Assembly: GCA_005883585.1 (NCBI GenBank) | Contig: VBFD01000133.1 | Location: forward strand, 1-43,276 | Reading direction: 5' to 3' | Source of the DNA: UBA10449 sp005883585 | Lineage (GTDB): Bacteria > Chloroflexota > Dormibacteria > Dormibacterales > Dormibacteraceae | DNA length: 43,276 bases | Shown here: positions 27,575-35,927 of the stretch, piece after piece | Numbering within the stretch: position 1 is the stretch's first letter | How the letters are laid out: each line of letters opens with the position of its first letter | Made by a program: the position numbers and the translations under genes | The notes under the pieces: generated by a model | Databases searched by the model: none | What the model saw: only the letters and a program-made list of their open reading frames with translations | What the model was told of the DNA's origin: nothing

Positions 27575-28822
27575 TTGCCTGACGCCGCGCTGAAGCTCCG
27601 CGTGCACGACACGCTGAGCCGGCGGAAGACGCTCGTCAAACCAAGCCCGGGCAAGGGCGGCCAGGCGGTCCGGTTGTATGTGTGCGGGGTGACGCCTTAC
27701 GACGCCGGGCACATGGGCCATGCGTTCACCTTCTGCACCTACGACATTCTCATTCGGTTCATCGAGGCATCGGGCGTCCGCGTCCGGTACGTCCAGAACA
27801 TCACCGACGTCGACGACCCGCTGTTCGAGCGCGCGCGGCGCGACGGAGTCGATTGGAGGGACCTGGCCGACCGAGAGACCGCGATCCATTTGCGCGACAT
27901 GGATGCCCTCGGGTGGCGTCGCCCGGACTTCATGCCGCGCGTTTCCGATGAGATCGAGCCGATTCTTAGCGCTGCCGGCCGGCTTGATGCGGCGGGCTAC
28001 GCCTATCGCACGGACGCGCTGTATTTCGACGCCAGCCGGTATAGGGGCTACGGACAGCTGTCGCGCCGCACTCGCCGATCGATGATCACCAAGCTGCGCC
28101 ACGAAGGCCTGCTAGGTGTGGTCGGGCCCGGCGCCAAGCGCGACGCGGTCGACTTTCCGCTGTGGCGCCCGTCCGAGCCGGGAGAACCGACGTGGCCGTC
28201 GCGGTTCGGGGATGGCCGTCCCGGGTGGCATATCGAATGCACAGCGATGGCCATGCACTACCTGGGCGAGCAGATCGACATCCATGGTGGCGGTCGCGAC
28301 CTGGCGTTCAGCCATCACGAGTCGGAGCGCGCCCAATCCGAGTCCTTAACAGGCAAGGTTCCCTTCGCCCGCATCTGGATGCACGCTGGGCTCGTCCGGT
28401 ACGACGGCCGGAAGATGAGCAAGTCGCTCGGCAACCTGGTGTACGTGAGCCAGGCGCTGGAGCGAGCGCCCGCGGCCGCGGTGCGGCTCTATCTGGCCTC
28501 GCATCGGTATGGGCGTGATTGGGAGTTCAGCTGGTCGGGGCTGGCGGGTGCCGCCCGGCTGGCTGCGCGCCTGCACGCTTTGTTGGCAGGTGAGTCGGTG
28601 GGGGTGGGACCGAGTCAACCTGCAAAATCGGGAAGGGTGGGACCCAAAAAAGGTATATCGGTCGCCGGGCGGCGGCTCCTGGCCCGGTTCAACAACGCTC
28701 TCGCCGACAACCTCGACACCCCGACGGCGGTCCGGGTCCTGCGCGAGGCTGTGCGGCAACGCGAACCCGAAGCGGCTCGCTGGATGCTTGGGATTCTGGC
28801 CGGAACCGCCTCGCTTAGCTAG
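27575..28822 (+). CDS. MshC-like cysteine ligase (cysteinyl-tRNA synthetase paralogue)
   Basis: 415 residues from a TTG at 27575; this length fits MshC (about 410) better than CysRS (about 460). Class I synthetase motifs: LYVCGVTPYDAGHMGHAFTF (HIGH region), HIECTAMA and HGGGRDLAFSHHESE (zinc ligands), and RKMSKSLGN (KMSKS). The sequence VQNITDVDDPLFERARRDGVDW matches MshC (DVDDPLLERA) where CysRS has DVDDKI. MshC joins cysteine to glucosaminyl-inositol in mycothiol synthesis. No other mycothiol gene is in the window, so a divergent CysRS cannot be ruled out. A Gly/Ser/Lys-rich insert (about residues 345-368) looks poorly conserved. Confidence 0.8.
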   Translation: MPDAALKLRVHDTLSRRKTLVKPSPGKGGQAVRLYVCGVTPYDAGHMGHAFTFCTYDILIRFIEASGVRVRYVQNITDVDDPLFERARRDGVDWRDLADRETAIHLRDMDALGWRRPDFMPRVSDEIEPILSAAGRLDAAGYAYRTDALYFDASRYRGYGQLSRRTRRSMITKLRHEGLLGVVGPGAKRDAVDFPLWRPSEPGEPTWPSRFGDGRPGWHIECTAMAMHYLGEQIDIHGGGRDLAFSHHESERAQSESLTGKVPFARIWMHAGLVRYDGRKMSKSLGNLVYVSQALERAPAAAVRLYLASHRYGRDWEFSWSGLAGAARLAARLHALLAGESVGVGPSQPAKSGRVGPKKGISVAGRRLLARFNNALADNLDTPTAVRVLREAVRQREPEAARWMLGILAGTASLS

Positions 28823-28931
28823 AACTGCGCACTGACCCGCGCCGTTAGCGCAAAACGTGCGGAATCCCGAGCGACGATGAGCGCGGCTTGATCAAAACGA
28901 GCGTAAATGGGCGACGCACGCGCGAAAGGCG

Positions 28932-29237
28932 TCAGGCGACCTCTAGCGGCGCTCCGCAGTTGGGGCACTCCATGCCCTGGCCCACCTGCACAAGCGTCTC
29001 GCACACCGGGCAGAGGATGTCGACGGCCGCCGGCTTGGCTTCGTCCTCGCGCGCTTCCGCCTCCATCTCGGCCGGCACCTCGCCTAGGTCGAACGCCGGC
29101 GAGCCGCAATTGAGACAGATGTAGCCCGGCTGAGCAATACGGAAATCCTGGTAGGCGCCATTGGCGTCCAGCTCCACCTCCGCGAACAGCGCGCGGAAAA
29201 GCGTGCCTCCGCACCGGCGTGAGCAAACGAGCATCAT
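28932..29237 (-). CDS. Zinc-ribbon protein, 101 aa
   Basis: 101 residues. Two cysteine pairs form a likely zinc ribbon in the C-terminal half (ILCPVCETLVQ and MECPNCGAPLEV), and an earlier pair ICLNCGSPAFD plus the N-terminal VCSRRCGGTLF gives a second. The middle part AEMEAEAREDEAKPAA is an acidic linker. No enzyme domain is seen, so it may bind nucleic acid or a protein partner. Two adjacent ATG codons are available (29237 and 29234). The gap 28823-28931 before it, between convergent genes, shows no terminator. Confidence 0.75.
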   Translation of the reverse strand: MMLVCSRRCGGTLFRALFAEVELDANGAYQDFRIAQPGYICLNCGSPAFDLGEVPAEMEAEAREDEAKPAAVDILCPVCETLVQVGQGMECPNCGAPLEVA

Positions 29238-29261
29238 GCCCGCACTTTACGAGGTGACGCC

Positions 29262-30362
29262 TTACGCGATGCGCCGCCTCAGAGTCGCGATGCCGGCCAC
29301 GATGACGAGGACGACGAAACCGGCCACGACACCGGCGTCGAGCTGCAGCGACGGCCAGGTCAGGTCCGCCCCCTTGATCATCACGTCCCTCAACCCGTTG
29401 ACCGCATATGTCAGCGGCAGCACGTCGGACGCGACCTGCAGCGGCTTGGGCTCGTTGGAGACGGGGAAGAGGATGCCCGAGAGCAGGACCTGCGGAACGA
29501 TCACCAGCGGAATGAACTGAACCGCCTGGAACTCAGTGCGCGCGAACATGCTCAAGAAGATCCCGAGGTTCACGGCCGCGAGCACCATCAGCGCCTCCAT
29601 ACCGAAGATCAGGAGCACATTGCCCTGGTTGTGCACGTTGAGCACCGCGAGTGAAAACACCAGCACCTCCACCGACTGGATGAGCGCCAGTACGGTGAAT
29701 CCGAGCATGTAGCCCAGCACGATCTCTCCACGTCGCAGCGGGCTCGCCATCAAGCGCTCGAGCGTCCCCTGAGATCGCTCGTTGAGAAACGCGACGATCG
29801 TGATGACGAACACCAAGAAGAAGACGACCAGGCCGATGAATGCGGCGCCGAAATAATCCAGGGTGTCGAATCCTCGCCCGCCATACAGGTAATGGACCTG
29901 CGGCGCGAAGCGCAGCCCGGCGCCGGGTCCACTCGCCGCCATCGAGGCCAGGGCCTGCTGCAGGGCCTGGAGCACAGGGGCCGATGTACCGGGCTGGGAC
30001 CCTTCGAGGTGGACCTCGGGTGCAACCACGCCGGCTTGCGCCCGCTGGCTGAAGTCGGAGGGGAACACGATGTACGCGACCAGCGATCCATCTTTCAGTT
30101 TGGCGTCGCCGTCAGAGGCCTGGATGGTGCTGGCGCTGATCAAGCTCGATTGCTCGAGGGCCGATGCAAACACGGACCCGATCGGGCCCTGATCTTCGTT
30201 CGCGATGCCGACCGCCGGGACTGACTGCGAGCCGCGGATCAAATAACCAAGCAGCCCGAGGATGACGATCGGCGCGATGAACAGCAGAGCCAGCGTCCGG
30301 CGGTCGCGCCGGAACTGCTGGAGCAGCCTTCGCGTGATGGCCGCGACCCGACGCGCGCTCAT
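29262..30362 (-). CDS. ABC-2 type transporter permease
   Basis: 366 residues. One membrane helix near the N terminus (TLALLFIAPIVILGLLGYLI) is followed by a large extracytoplasmic domain (about 50-170, with GIANEDQGPIGSVFASALEQ), then five helices: FIGLVVFFLVFVITIVAF, YMLGFTVLALIQSVEVLVFSL, LLIFGMEALMVLAAVNLGIF, FIPLVIVPQVLLSGILF and VVAGFVVLVIVAGIA. This is the ABC2_membrane_3 (YhgE/YbhR-like) layout used for export of drugs, lipids or polymers. The start overlaps the ATPase stop by 4 nt, and all three genes to the TetR gene form one operon. Confidence 0.92.
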   Translation of the reverse strand: MSARRVAAITRRLLQQFRRDRRTLALLFIAPIVILGLLGYLIRGSQSVPAVGIANEDQGPIGSVFASALEQSSLISASTIQASDGDAKLKDGSLVAYIVFPSDFSQRAQAGVVAPEVHLEGSQPGTSAPVLQALQQALASMAASGPGAGLRFAPQVHYLYGGRGFDTLDYFGAAFIGLVVFFLVFVITIVAFLNERSQGTLERLMASPLRRGEIVLGYMLGFTVLALIQSVEVLVFSLAVLNVHNQGNVLLIFGMEALMVLAAVNLGIFLSMFARTEFQAVQFIPLVIVPQVLLSGILFPVSNEPKPLQVASDVLPLTYAVNGLRDVMIKGADLTWPSLQLDAGVVAGFVVLVIVAGIATLRRRIA

Positions 30363-31006
30363 GACTCCTCCCTGGGACCGGCGAGGCGTAGGAACGCTTC
30401 TTCGAGGTTGTTGCTGCCACCTCGCTCGCGTACTTCGGCCGGCGTTCCCTCCGCCAGCACTTTCCCGTACTGGATCAGGCCCAGCCGCTGGCAGCGCTCC
30501 GCCTCGTCCATGACGTGGCTGGAGACGATGATCGTCGTCCCGCCCTCGGCCATCCTGCGAAAGTCCTCCCAGAGCTCGACGCGCAGCTGCGGATCGACAC
30601 CGACGGTTGGTTCGTCAAGCAGCAGCACCTTGGGCTTGTGCACGAGGGCGCATGCGAGCGACAACCGCTGCCGCATGCCACCGCTGAGCGTCGACACCAC
30701 CGCCTTGCGGCGGCCCTCCAGCCGCACCAGCTCCAAGGCTTCAGTAACACCACCTTCGGCGGCGTTGATGGCGGCGAAGAACTCGGCGTTCTCCTCGACC
30801 GAGAGACCCGGGTAGAGGGCTGCCTGCTGGGTCATGTAGCCGACATTTCGCAGCTGGTCGACGTCGGGCATTCGGCGGCCGAGTACCGTGACCGTGCCGG
30901 CGTCGGGCGCCACCAGCCCGACGATCGCGCGGATGAGCGTCGTTTTGCCCGCCCCGTTCGGGCCGAGCAGGCCGTATATCTCGCCCGTCCTGACCCGCAG
31001 CGTCAC
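30359..31006 (-). CDS. ABC-transporter ATPase, short N terminus
   Basis: 215 residues from a GTG overlapping the TetR stop (GTGA). Walker A GLLGPNGAGKTTL, Q-loop GYMTQQAALYPGLS, signature LSGGMRQRLSLA, Walker B VLLLDEPTVGVD and H-loop SSHVMDEA are all present. The usual first 20-25 residues are missing: upstream of the GTG the same frame still reads RKLALDG (31007-31027), which fits the normal protein, but an in-frame TGA lies at 31049-31051. Either a non-standard start is used or the TetR/ATPase junction has been shortened. It powers the permease encoded next. Confidence 0.9.
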   Translation of the reverse strand: MTLRVRTGEIYGLLGPNGAGKTTLIRAIVGLVAPDAGTVTVLGRRMPDVDQLRNVGYMTQQAALYPGLSVEENAEFFAAINAAEGGVTEALELVRLEGRRKAVVSTLSGGMRQRLSLACALVHKPKVLLLDEPTVGVDPQLRVELWEDFRRMAEGGTTIIVSSHVMDEAERCQRLGLIQYGKVLAEGTPAEVRERGGSNNLEEAFLRLAGPREES

Positions 31007-31761
31007 CCCATCGAGCGCCAGTTTTCGGCCAGCATCACCACGGCTTCCTCAACTTCGATTTCGAGCCCCAGCAATTGCTCCGCGAGTCGTCGCGTCAGAA
31101 GGTGAAAAAAGATCGGCCCGATGAGCGACTGCAGCGCAAGCAGTGGATGCATCCGCCGCAGCCTGCCCGCCATCATCTGCTGCATCACGTAGGCGCCCGC
31201 GGAACCAAGGGTCGCCGCTACGAGGTCGCGAGCAGCATCTTCCGAGTCAGGGCTCAGCGAGCTGAGCTCCAGGAATATCGCTCGGAGCAGGCCGATCCGC
31301 GGGCCACCCGAGCCGTACACGGTCCTGGCGACCGTGCGCGCGATCTCCGGCACCACGACATCGGGTGGCTGGTCACCCATCGAGCTGAAGAGGCTCGTGA
31401 CAGGCTCAAGTGGCGAATACGTCAGCAGGAGGCTTGTGAACAAAGCGGATTTGCCGGGGAAGAGGCGGTACAGGGTGGCTCGGGAGACGCCGGCTCGAAC
31501 CGCCAGCTCGTCCATCGACAGCGCCGCGAGGCTGCCGTCGCCCACCATCGACGCGGCGGACTCGAGAATGCGTTCTTTAGCCCCTGGTTCAGGCTCGACC
31601 TCGAGGGCATCGAGCAGCGCTCGCCGCGAATCGAACGCGCGATAGAAGCTGGCCTTTGACACTCCGGCCGCCTGTGCGACTTGCCCGACCGTTGGGCTCT
31701 CTCCTCGGGCCAGAAGGCCCCGCGCCCCGACGAGGATGCGCTCCCGAGTGTGTGTCGCCAC
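31003..31761 (-). CDS. TetR-family regulator with two tandem HTH domains
   Basis: 252 residues from a GTG at 31761. Two TetR-type DNA-binding domains stand in series: the first at residues 4-52 (VGQVAQAAGVSKASFYRAFDSRRALL), the second at 62-112 (MDELAVRAGVSRATLYRLFPGKSALF). A single C-terminal ligand/dimer domain follows (about 120-245). Such a duplicated head would give four HTH units per dimer. It heads the operon with the ABC exporter and probably controls it; a 9-bp inverted repeat lies inside its own promoter. The end overlaps the ATPase start by 4 nt. Confidence 0.9.
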   Translation of the reverse strand: MATHTRERILVGARGLLARGESPTVGQVAQAAGVSKASFYRAFDSRRALLDALEVEPEPGAKERILESAASMVGDGSLAALSMDELAVRAGVSRATLYRLFPGKSALFTSLLLTYSPLEPVTSLFSSMGDQPPDVVVPEIARTVARTVYGSGGPRIGLLRAIFLELSSLSPDSEDAARDLVAATLGSAGAYVMQQMMAGRLRRMHPLLALQSLIGPIFFHLLTRRLAEQLLGLEIEVEEAVVMLAENWRSMG

Positions 31762-31769
31762 TTGGAACG

Positions 31770-31798
31770 ATACTAGACAAGACGTCCCGTCTCGTCAA
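31770..31798 (-). promoter_or_regulatory. TetR-operon promoter with embedded operator
   Basis: On the minus strand TTGACG (31798-31793), a 17-nt spacer and TAGTAT (31775-31770) form a near-consensus promoter; the GTG start follows 8 nt later, so the mRNA is leaderless or nearly so. The spacer contains the inverted repeat GACAAGACG-TCC-CGTCTCGTC (31776-31796, one mismatch), a typical TetR operator between -35 and -10, consistent with autorepression. Confidence 0.7.
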
Positions 31799-31821
31799 GT
31801 TTCAATCCTTAACGACCTGGG

Positions 31822-31850
31822 TTTGCGGCTAGAAGGGCGCGTCCTAGGTT
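31822..31850 (+). promoter_or_regulatory. Promoter of the secreted-protein gene
   Basis: TTTGCG, 17 nt, TAGGTT (31845-31850), then 6 nt to the ATG at 31857: a leaderless arrangement with both elements at the normal distance. It diverges from the TetR promoter about 25 bp away. Confidence 0.5.
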
Positions 31851-31856
31851 GACCGC

Positions 31857-33092
31857 ATGTGGCGCGCGGCCTTGGTTGCGATCGGAATCGCCGGCAGCTC
31901 GGCGTGGGGGAGTCCGATTTACGGCGACCCACCCGGCTGGTGCACCAACCATTCCGACATGTGGACCGCGAGGGTGGTCACCAACGACCCGCTCGTCGGC
32001 ACCAATCCGGAACGGGATACGTTCTACGGCTTCCACCGCAATCCCGGCTACGACGATTGGTACGGGTATTTCTACGGCGACTTCCGGGGCAGGGCCGGCG
32101 ATGCGTCAGGCTGGGTGAATCTCCTGCACGAGGACTATCCGACTCACTACCACTGGAACTTCGCTGACGCCGGATGGGCCGTGCACGGACACGTCAAGCA
32201 GTACATCGCCTACTACAACTGGACCTTTGGCGGCGAATGCGGCCTGGGCCGCTTCCGGGGCATGTCCCCGCCTCCATATATGGCCGACCAGTACGGATAT
32301 CCGGTCGTCGACATCTACGTCGATGCGGTGCCGCCGCAACCGCCAAGACCACATGTGTCGCGCGTGACCGCCGACTCGGTCACCTTTACGTGGGACCCTG
32401 TCGTCGACGTCGGCGATGGCGCCGGCATCGACTACTTCGTCGCCGGCATGGACCACTACAGCTCGTGGCTGACGATCAACGGTGGGTCGTCGCGCCTGCA
32501 GCTTCTCTCGACGGCAGAGCCGCGAACGATCACGCAAACGGGCATGTCGCCAGTGGACACCGCGTGCGTTCACGTTCAGGCATTCGACAGAGTGCAGAAC
32601 GCAACCGCCGAGCAGGTCGCGTGCTCGCGAGCCCTGGCGACGCCACCAATGCCGCGATGGAGCGACCTCGCACCCAGAGTGGCCGCCAACCCGGGGATGG
32701 TCGGTCTGGTCGGTCTGGATTCATGGTTCTGGCTGGATCCGGCGCCTCGTCCCCTGACGATTCATGAGCTAGACCGGGGCACCGATTACGCGATCACAGC
32801 CTCCCCGTTGTCGGCCGCGTGGGACTTCGGAGATGGCGCCGCCATGAGCCTCGAGGGCCCCGATGGATACGGCCGCTCATATCCGCTGCGCTCGCCGGTC
32901 ACACATGTCTACGAAGCCCACAACCAGGCCGGGTACCTGGTGCTGGCGTCGGTGCGGTATGAGGTGACGTGGAGTGCGGAGATCGGGGGCCAGAGGGTCG
33001 GCCCTTATCCCATGGGTACGTTCACGCAGACTGCGATTCCGCTGCGCTACGCCGTCGAACAGGCGCAGCCGGAGCTGCTGCACATCTCATGA
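31857..33092 (+). CDS. Secreted protein with an FN3-like and a PKD-like domain
   Basis: 411 residues. The signal peptide MWRAALVAIGIAGSSAWGSP should be cleaved near residue 18. Residues 20-150 are rich in Tyr, Trp, Gly and His (GYDDWYGYFYGDFRG, YPTHYHWNFADAGWAVHGHV) and match no family known to me. Residues 160-260 resemble a fibronectin type III-like fold (PRPHVSRVTADSVTFTWDPV ... ACVHVQAFDRVQN). The C-terminal part has AAWDFGDGAAMS and VTHVYEAHNQAGYLV, the W-D-F-G-D-G and H-x-Y pattern of PKD domains. It is probably exported and surface-associated. It has its own promoter. Confidence 0.8.
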   Translation: MWRAALVAIGIAGSSAWGSPIYGDPPGWCTNHSDMWTARVVTNDPLVGTNPERDTFYGFHRNPGYDDWYGYFYGDFRGRAGDASGWVNLLHEDYPTHYHWNFADAGWAVHGHVKQYIAYYNWTFGGECGLGRFRGMSPPPYMADQYGYPVVDIYVDAVPPQPPRPHVSRVTADSVTFTWDPVVDVGDGAGIDYFVAGMDHYSSWLTINGGSSRLQLLSTAEPRTITQTGMSPVDTACVHVQAFDRVQNATAEQVACSRALATPPMPRWSDLAPRVAANPGMVGLVGLDSWFWLDPAPRPLTIHELDRGTDYAITASPLSAAWDFGDGAAMSLEGPDGYGRSYPLRSPVTHVYEAHNQAGYLVLASVRYEVTWSAEIGGQRVGPYPMGTFTQTAIPLRYAVEQAQPELLHIS

Positions 33093-33096
33093 AACA

Positions 33097-33525
33097 TCAC
33101 GACGCCGACCAGCCGGTCATCCGCTCGACCTTGATCGCGACCACGGGGCCACCTGGGCGGTTCGACCGGTACTGCTCGTACCGCGCGGTGAGCAGAGTGA
33201 TCGCTTCCTCGAACTCGGGACCCTCTTGACTCGCCGATATAACGCGCGCGCTCCCATCGATGCGCACCCACCACAACTTCGCCCAGTCGTCCTCGTAGTG
33301 ATCGACCAGCACCGAGACGGCGGGATTGCGTGCGATGTTGCGTAGGCGCTGGAGATTCTGCGTCCTTTTCGGTTTGTGGTCGACCGCGAAGTACAGGCTG
33401 CCATCAGCCGAAGCGAAGGTGATCGGCACGATGTGCGGGCGACCATCAGGGCCGACCGTGGCCAGGCGCGCGACCGACGCGGTCTTGATCCGGTGGCGCA
33501 TTTCCTGGGCGTCCATCGCATTCAT
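33097..33525 (-). CDS. PPOX-class F420-dependent oxidoreductase-like protein
   Basis: 142 residues. The split-barrel flavin/F420 fold is seen in VARLATVGPDGRPHIVPITFASADGSLYFAVDHKPK, the family opening (A-x-L-A-T-x-G-x-D-G-x-P-x-x-x-P), then NIARNPAVSVLVDHYEDDWAKLWWVRIDG and FEEAITLLTARYEQY. The form PPOX class F420-dependent enzyme is common in actinobacteria and relatives; the cofactor is inferred from the family, not seen. M4 (33516) is an alternative start. It is divergent from the DUF2203 gene with only 30 nt between. Confidence 0.88.
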   Translation of the reverse strand: MNAMDAQEMRHRIKTASVARLATVGPDGRPHIVPITFASADGSLYFAVDHKPKRTQNLQRLRNIARNPAVSVLVDHYEDDWAKLWWVRIDGSARVISASQEGPEFEEAITLLTARYEQYRSNRPGGPVVAIKVERMTGWSAS

Positions 33526-33541
33526 GCGGCAAGTCTGCTGC

Positions 33542-33547
33542 TATATC
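33542..33547 (+). promoter_or_regulatory. Candidate -10 box of a leaderless DUF2203 transcript
   Basis: TATATC followed by 8 nt and the GTG at 33556. The same AT patch can serve the divergent PPOX gene as a -10 on the other strand. No -35 is clear. Confidence 0.4.
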
Positions 33548-33555
33548 GTTGAGCG

Positions 33556-33960
33556 GTGCAAAGGCTCCGCACGTATACCGTCGAAGAGGCGAACAACGAG
33601 CTGCCTCGCGTGCGGAGGATCGTCGCCCAGATCGCCGAGCTCTCAGCGCTGCTGCCCGAGCTCGAAGACCAGGCGCGAATCGCCGAGTACGAGTCGAAAC
33701 GCGCAGGTGCCGGCGAGGAGGACCGAGACCGGCATCAGCAGGCACGCGACGCGGTTGGGGGCGCGGAGCTCGAGCTGCTCAAAGCGGTCGCGAGCCTCAA
33801 CGGGATGGGCATCCAGCTGAAGGGACCGCTCGAAGGACTGATCGACTTTCCCTCCTATCGCGACGGGGAGCTGGTCGAGCTCTGTTGGAAGTTGGGCGAG
33901 GATAGGGTGGAGCACTGGCACCGCGTCGGCGAAGGCTTCGGCGGTCGGAAAAAGCTCTAG
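33556..33960 (+). CDS. DUF2203 family protein
   Basis: 134 residues from a GTG. TYTVEEANNELPRVRRIVAQIAEL is the typical start of DUF2203, a helical family, followed by a charged helical region (ARIAEYESKRAGAGEEDRDR) and the conserved end GIQLKGPLEGLIDFPSYRDGELVELCWKLGEDRVEHWHRVGEGFGGR. Function unknown; the family is widespread in Deinococcus, Chloroflexi and actinobacteria. The stop overlaps the 3' end of dxs on the other strand by 4 nt. Confidence 0.9.
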   Translation: MQRLRTYTVEEANNELPRVRRIVAQIAELSALLPELEDQARIAEYESKRAGAGEEDRDRHQQARDAVGGAELELLKAVASLNGMGIQLKGPLEGLIDFPSYRDGELVELCWKLGEDRVEHWHRVGEGFGGRKKL

Positions 33961-35852
33961 GCCGAGTCGCTGCCGGTCTCGCTCGGGACCGTGCCCTTGA
34001 TCGCCGTGAACGTCGCCTGGGCGATCCCGGCGGCGTCGAGGCCGAACTCCTTCAAGATGTCAGCCGCCTTGCCCTGAGGTAGGAACTGGTCCGGCAACGC
34101 GATGCAGCGCACGCGGCCGGCCAACCCATGCGGGGCCAGCGCTTCGAGCACCGCGCCGCCGAATCCGCCGCTGCCGACGTTGTCCTCGACGGTCATCACG
34201 ATCGGGTGGCGCTTGGCCCAATCCACGATGCGCGGATCCACCGGCTTCACCCAGCGTGCATTGACCACGGTGCATTCGATGCCCTGCAGCGCCAGCCGTT
34301 CGGCGGCTTCTTTGGCGATCTCGACCATCCGCCCGACCGCGAAGATGGCTGCGTCGGAACCCTTGCGCAGCTCCTCCCAACGGCCGACCGGCAGCGGCTC
34401 GACCGGCAGGTCGGGCGGGGCCGGAACCGCGCCGCTTGGAAATCGGATCGCCACCGGGCCGTCTGTAGACAGCGCCGTCTCGAGAAGCGCGCACAGCTCG
34501 GTCGCGTCCGCGGGGGCGGCAACCTTCATGTTCGGGATCAGGCGGAGATAGGAAAGGTCCAGCATGCCGTGGTGCGATGAGCCGTCGGGTCCCGTGACGC
34601 CGGCGCGGTCGATGACGAAAACCACCGGCAGCTTGTGGAGCGCGACGTCCATGACCGTCTGGTCGAAGGCCCGCGCCAGGAACGTGGAGTAGATACACAC
34701 CACTGGGCGCATCCCGGACATCGCCAGGCCCGCCGCAAATGTGACCGCGTGCTGCTCGCAGATGCCGACGTCGAAGAAGCGGTCGGGAAATTCCTTTGCG
34801 AAATTGAGGAGGCCGGTTGAGGACGCCATCGCCGCGGTGATGGCACACACCTCGGGCTGGCGGGTGGCGGCGGTCATGAGCGCTTCGCCGAAAACGTCGG
34901 TGTATTTGACGTCAGTGGAGCGCGGTCGCCCGGTCAACGGATCAAATGCGCTGACGCCATGGAGCTTGTCGATCTCGTCATCGACCGCCGGACCGTACCC
35001 GTGCCCTTTCTCGGTGACGACGTGCACGACGACCGGCGCCTTCAGCTTCTTGGCCCGCGACAGAACCGCTTCGAGCTCGGCCTCGTCGTGGCCGTCGACC
35101 ACACCCGCGTACTTGATGCCGAGGCTTTCGAAGACGGTCGATGGCTGCAGGAGCTGCTTGAGGCTCTCCTTCACGCGATACGCGGCCTGGTCCGCGGTCG
35201 AGCCCACCAGCGGAAGGTCGCGCAGCAAGCGCGAGATCTCGACCTTGACGCGCTCGTATCGCGGATCGATGCGAAGCTGTGACAGGTGCCGCGCCAGTCC
35301 GCCGACAGTTGGCGCATAAGAGCGGCCGTTGTCGTTGATGACGATGATCAGGTTGGGCGGCTGCAGGTGGGCGATCTGGTTGAGAGCCTCGTAAGCCATG
35401 CCGCCCGTCAGCGCGCCGTCGCCGATGACCGCGACCACGAATCCGTCGAGCCGCTTGCGCAGACGGGCCTCGGCGATGCCGAGCGCGTAGCTCAATGAAG
35501 TGGACGCGTGGCTGTTCTCGACCAGGTCGTGCTCGGACTCCTTTCGCGACGGATAGCCCGACAGCCCGCCTGCCTGACGCAGCCGAGCAAAGTCGCGCGC
35601 CCGACCCGTGACGATCTTGTGCACGTATGCCTGGTGGCCGGTGTCCCAAACGATCGCGTCCTTCGGGCTGTCGAAGGTGCGGTGGAGGGCAAACGTCAGC
35701 TCCACGACCCCGAGGTTGGGGGAGAGATGCCCGCCGGTTTTGGACGTCTGTTCGACGAGGAAGGCGCGGACCTCGGCAGCGAGCTCCGCAAGCTGTGATT
35801 GATCGAGGCGGCGGAGGTCTGCGGGCGAGTTGATCGTCTCGAGGATGGCCAT
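33957..35852 (-). CDS. dxs: 1-deoxy-D-xylulose-5-phosphate synthase
   Basis: 631 residues, the normal length. It condenses pyruvate and glyceraldehyde-3-phosphate, first step of the MEP isoprenoid pathway. The thiamine diphosphate motif is VIGDGALTGGMAYEALN...LIIVINDNGRSY (G-D-G through N-D-N); other family motifs are WDTGHQAYVHKIVTGR, the substrate-binding region FVIDRAGVTGPDGSSHHGMLDLSYL and the transketolase C-domain VNARWVKPVDPRIVDWAKRHP. The ATG at 35852 begins MAILETINSPADLRRL, a typical N terminus. No other MEP gene is in the window. Confidence 0.96.
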   Translation of the reverse strand: MAILETINSPADLRRLDQSQLAELAAEVRAFLVEQTSKTGGHLSPNLGVVELTFALHRTFDSPKDAIVWDTGHQAYVHKIVTGRARDFARLRQAGGLSGYPSRKESEHDLVENSHASTSLSYALGIAEARLRKRLDGFVVAVIGDGALTGGMAYEALNQIAHLQPPNLIIVINDNGRSYAPTVGGLARHLSQLRIDPRYERVKVEISRLLRDLPLVGSTADQAAYRVKESLKQLLQPSTVFESLGIKYAGVVDGHDEAELEAVLSRAKKLKAPVVVHVVTEKGHGYGPAVDDEIDKLHGVSAFDPLTGRPRSTDVKYTDVFGEALMTAATRQPEVCAITAAMASSTGLLNFAKEFPDRFFDVGICEQHAVTFAAGLAMSGMRPVVCIYSTFLARAFDQTVMDVALHKLPVVFVIDRAGVTGPDGSSHHGMLDLSYLRLIPNMKVAAPADATELCALLETALSTDGPVAIRFPSGAVPAPPDLPVEPLPVGRWEELRKGSDAAIFAVGRMVEIAKEAAERLALQGIECTVVNARWVKPVDPRIVDWAKRHPIVMTVEDNVGSGGFGGAVLEALAPHGLAGRVRCIALPDQFLPQGKAADILKEFGLDAAGIAQATFTAIKGTVPSETGSDSA

Positions 35853-35927
35853 TCTGTCTTAACGCGCCTTCGTGGAAATGTGTTGCGGTGAAGAGGTCAA
35901 CACGCTCCCCAGTATGGCCGGTAGCCC

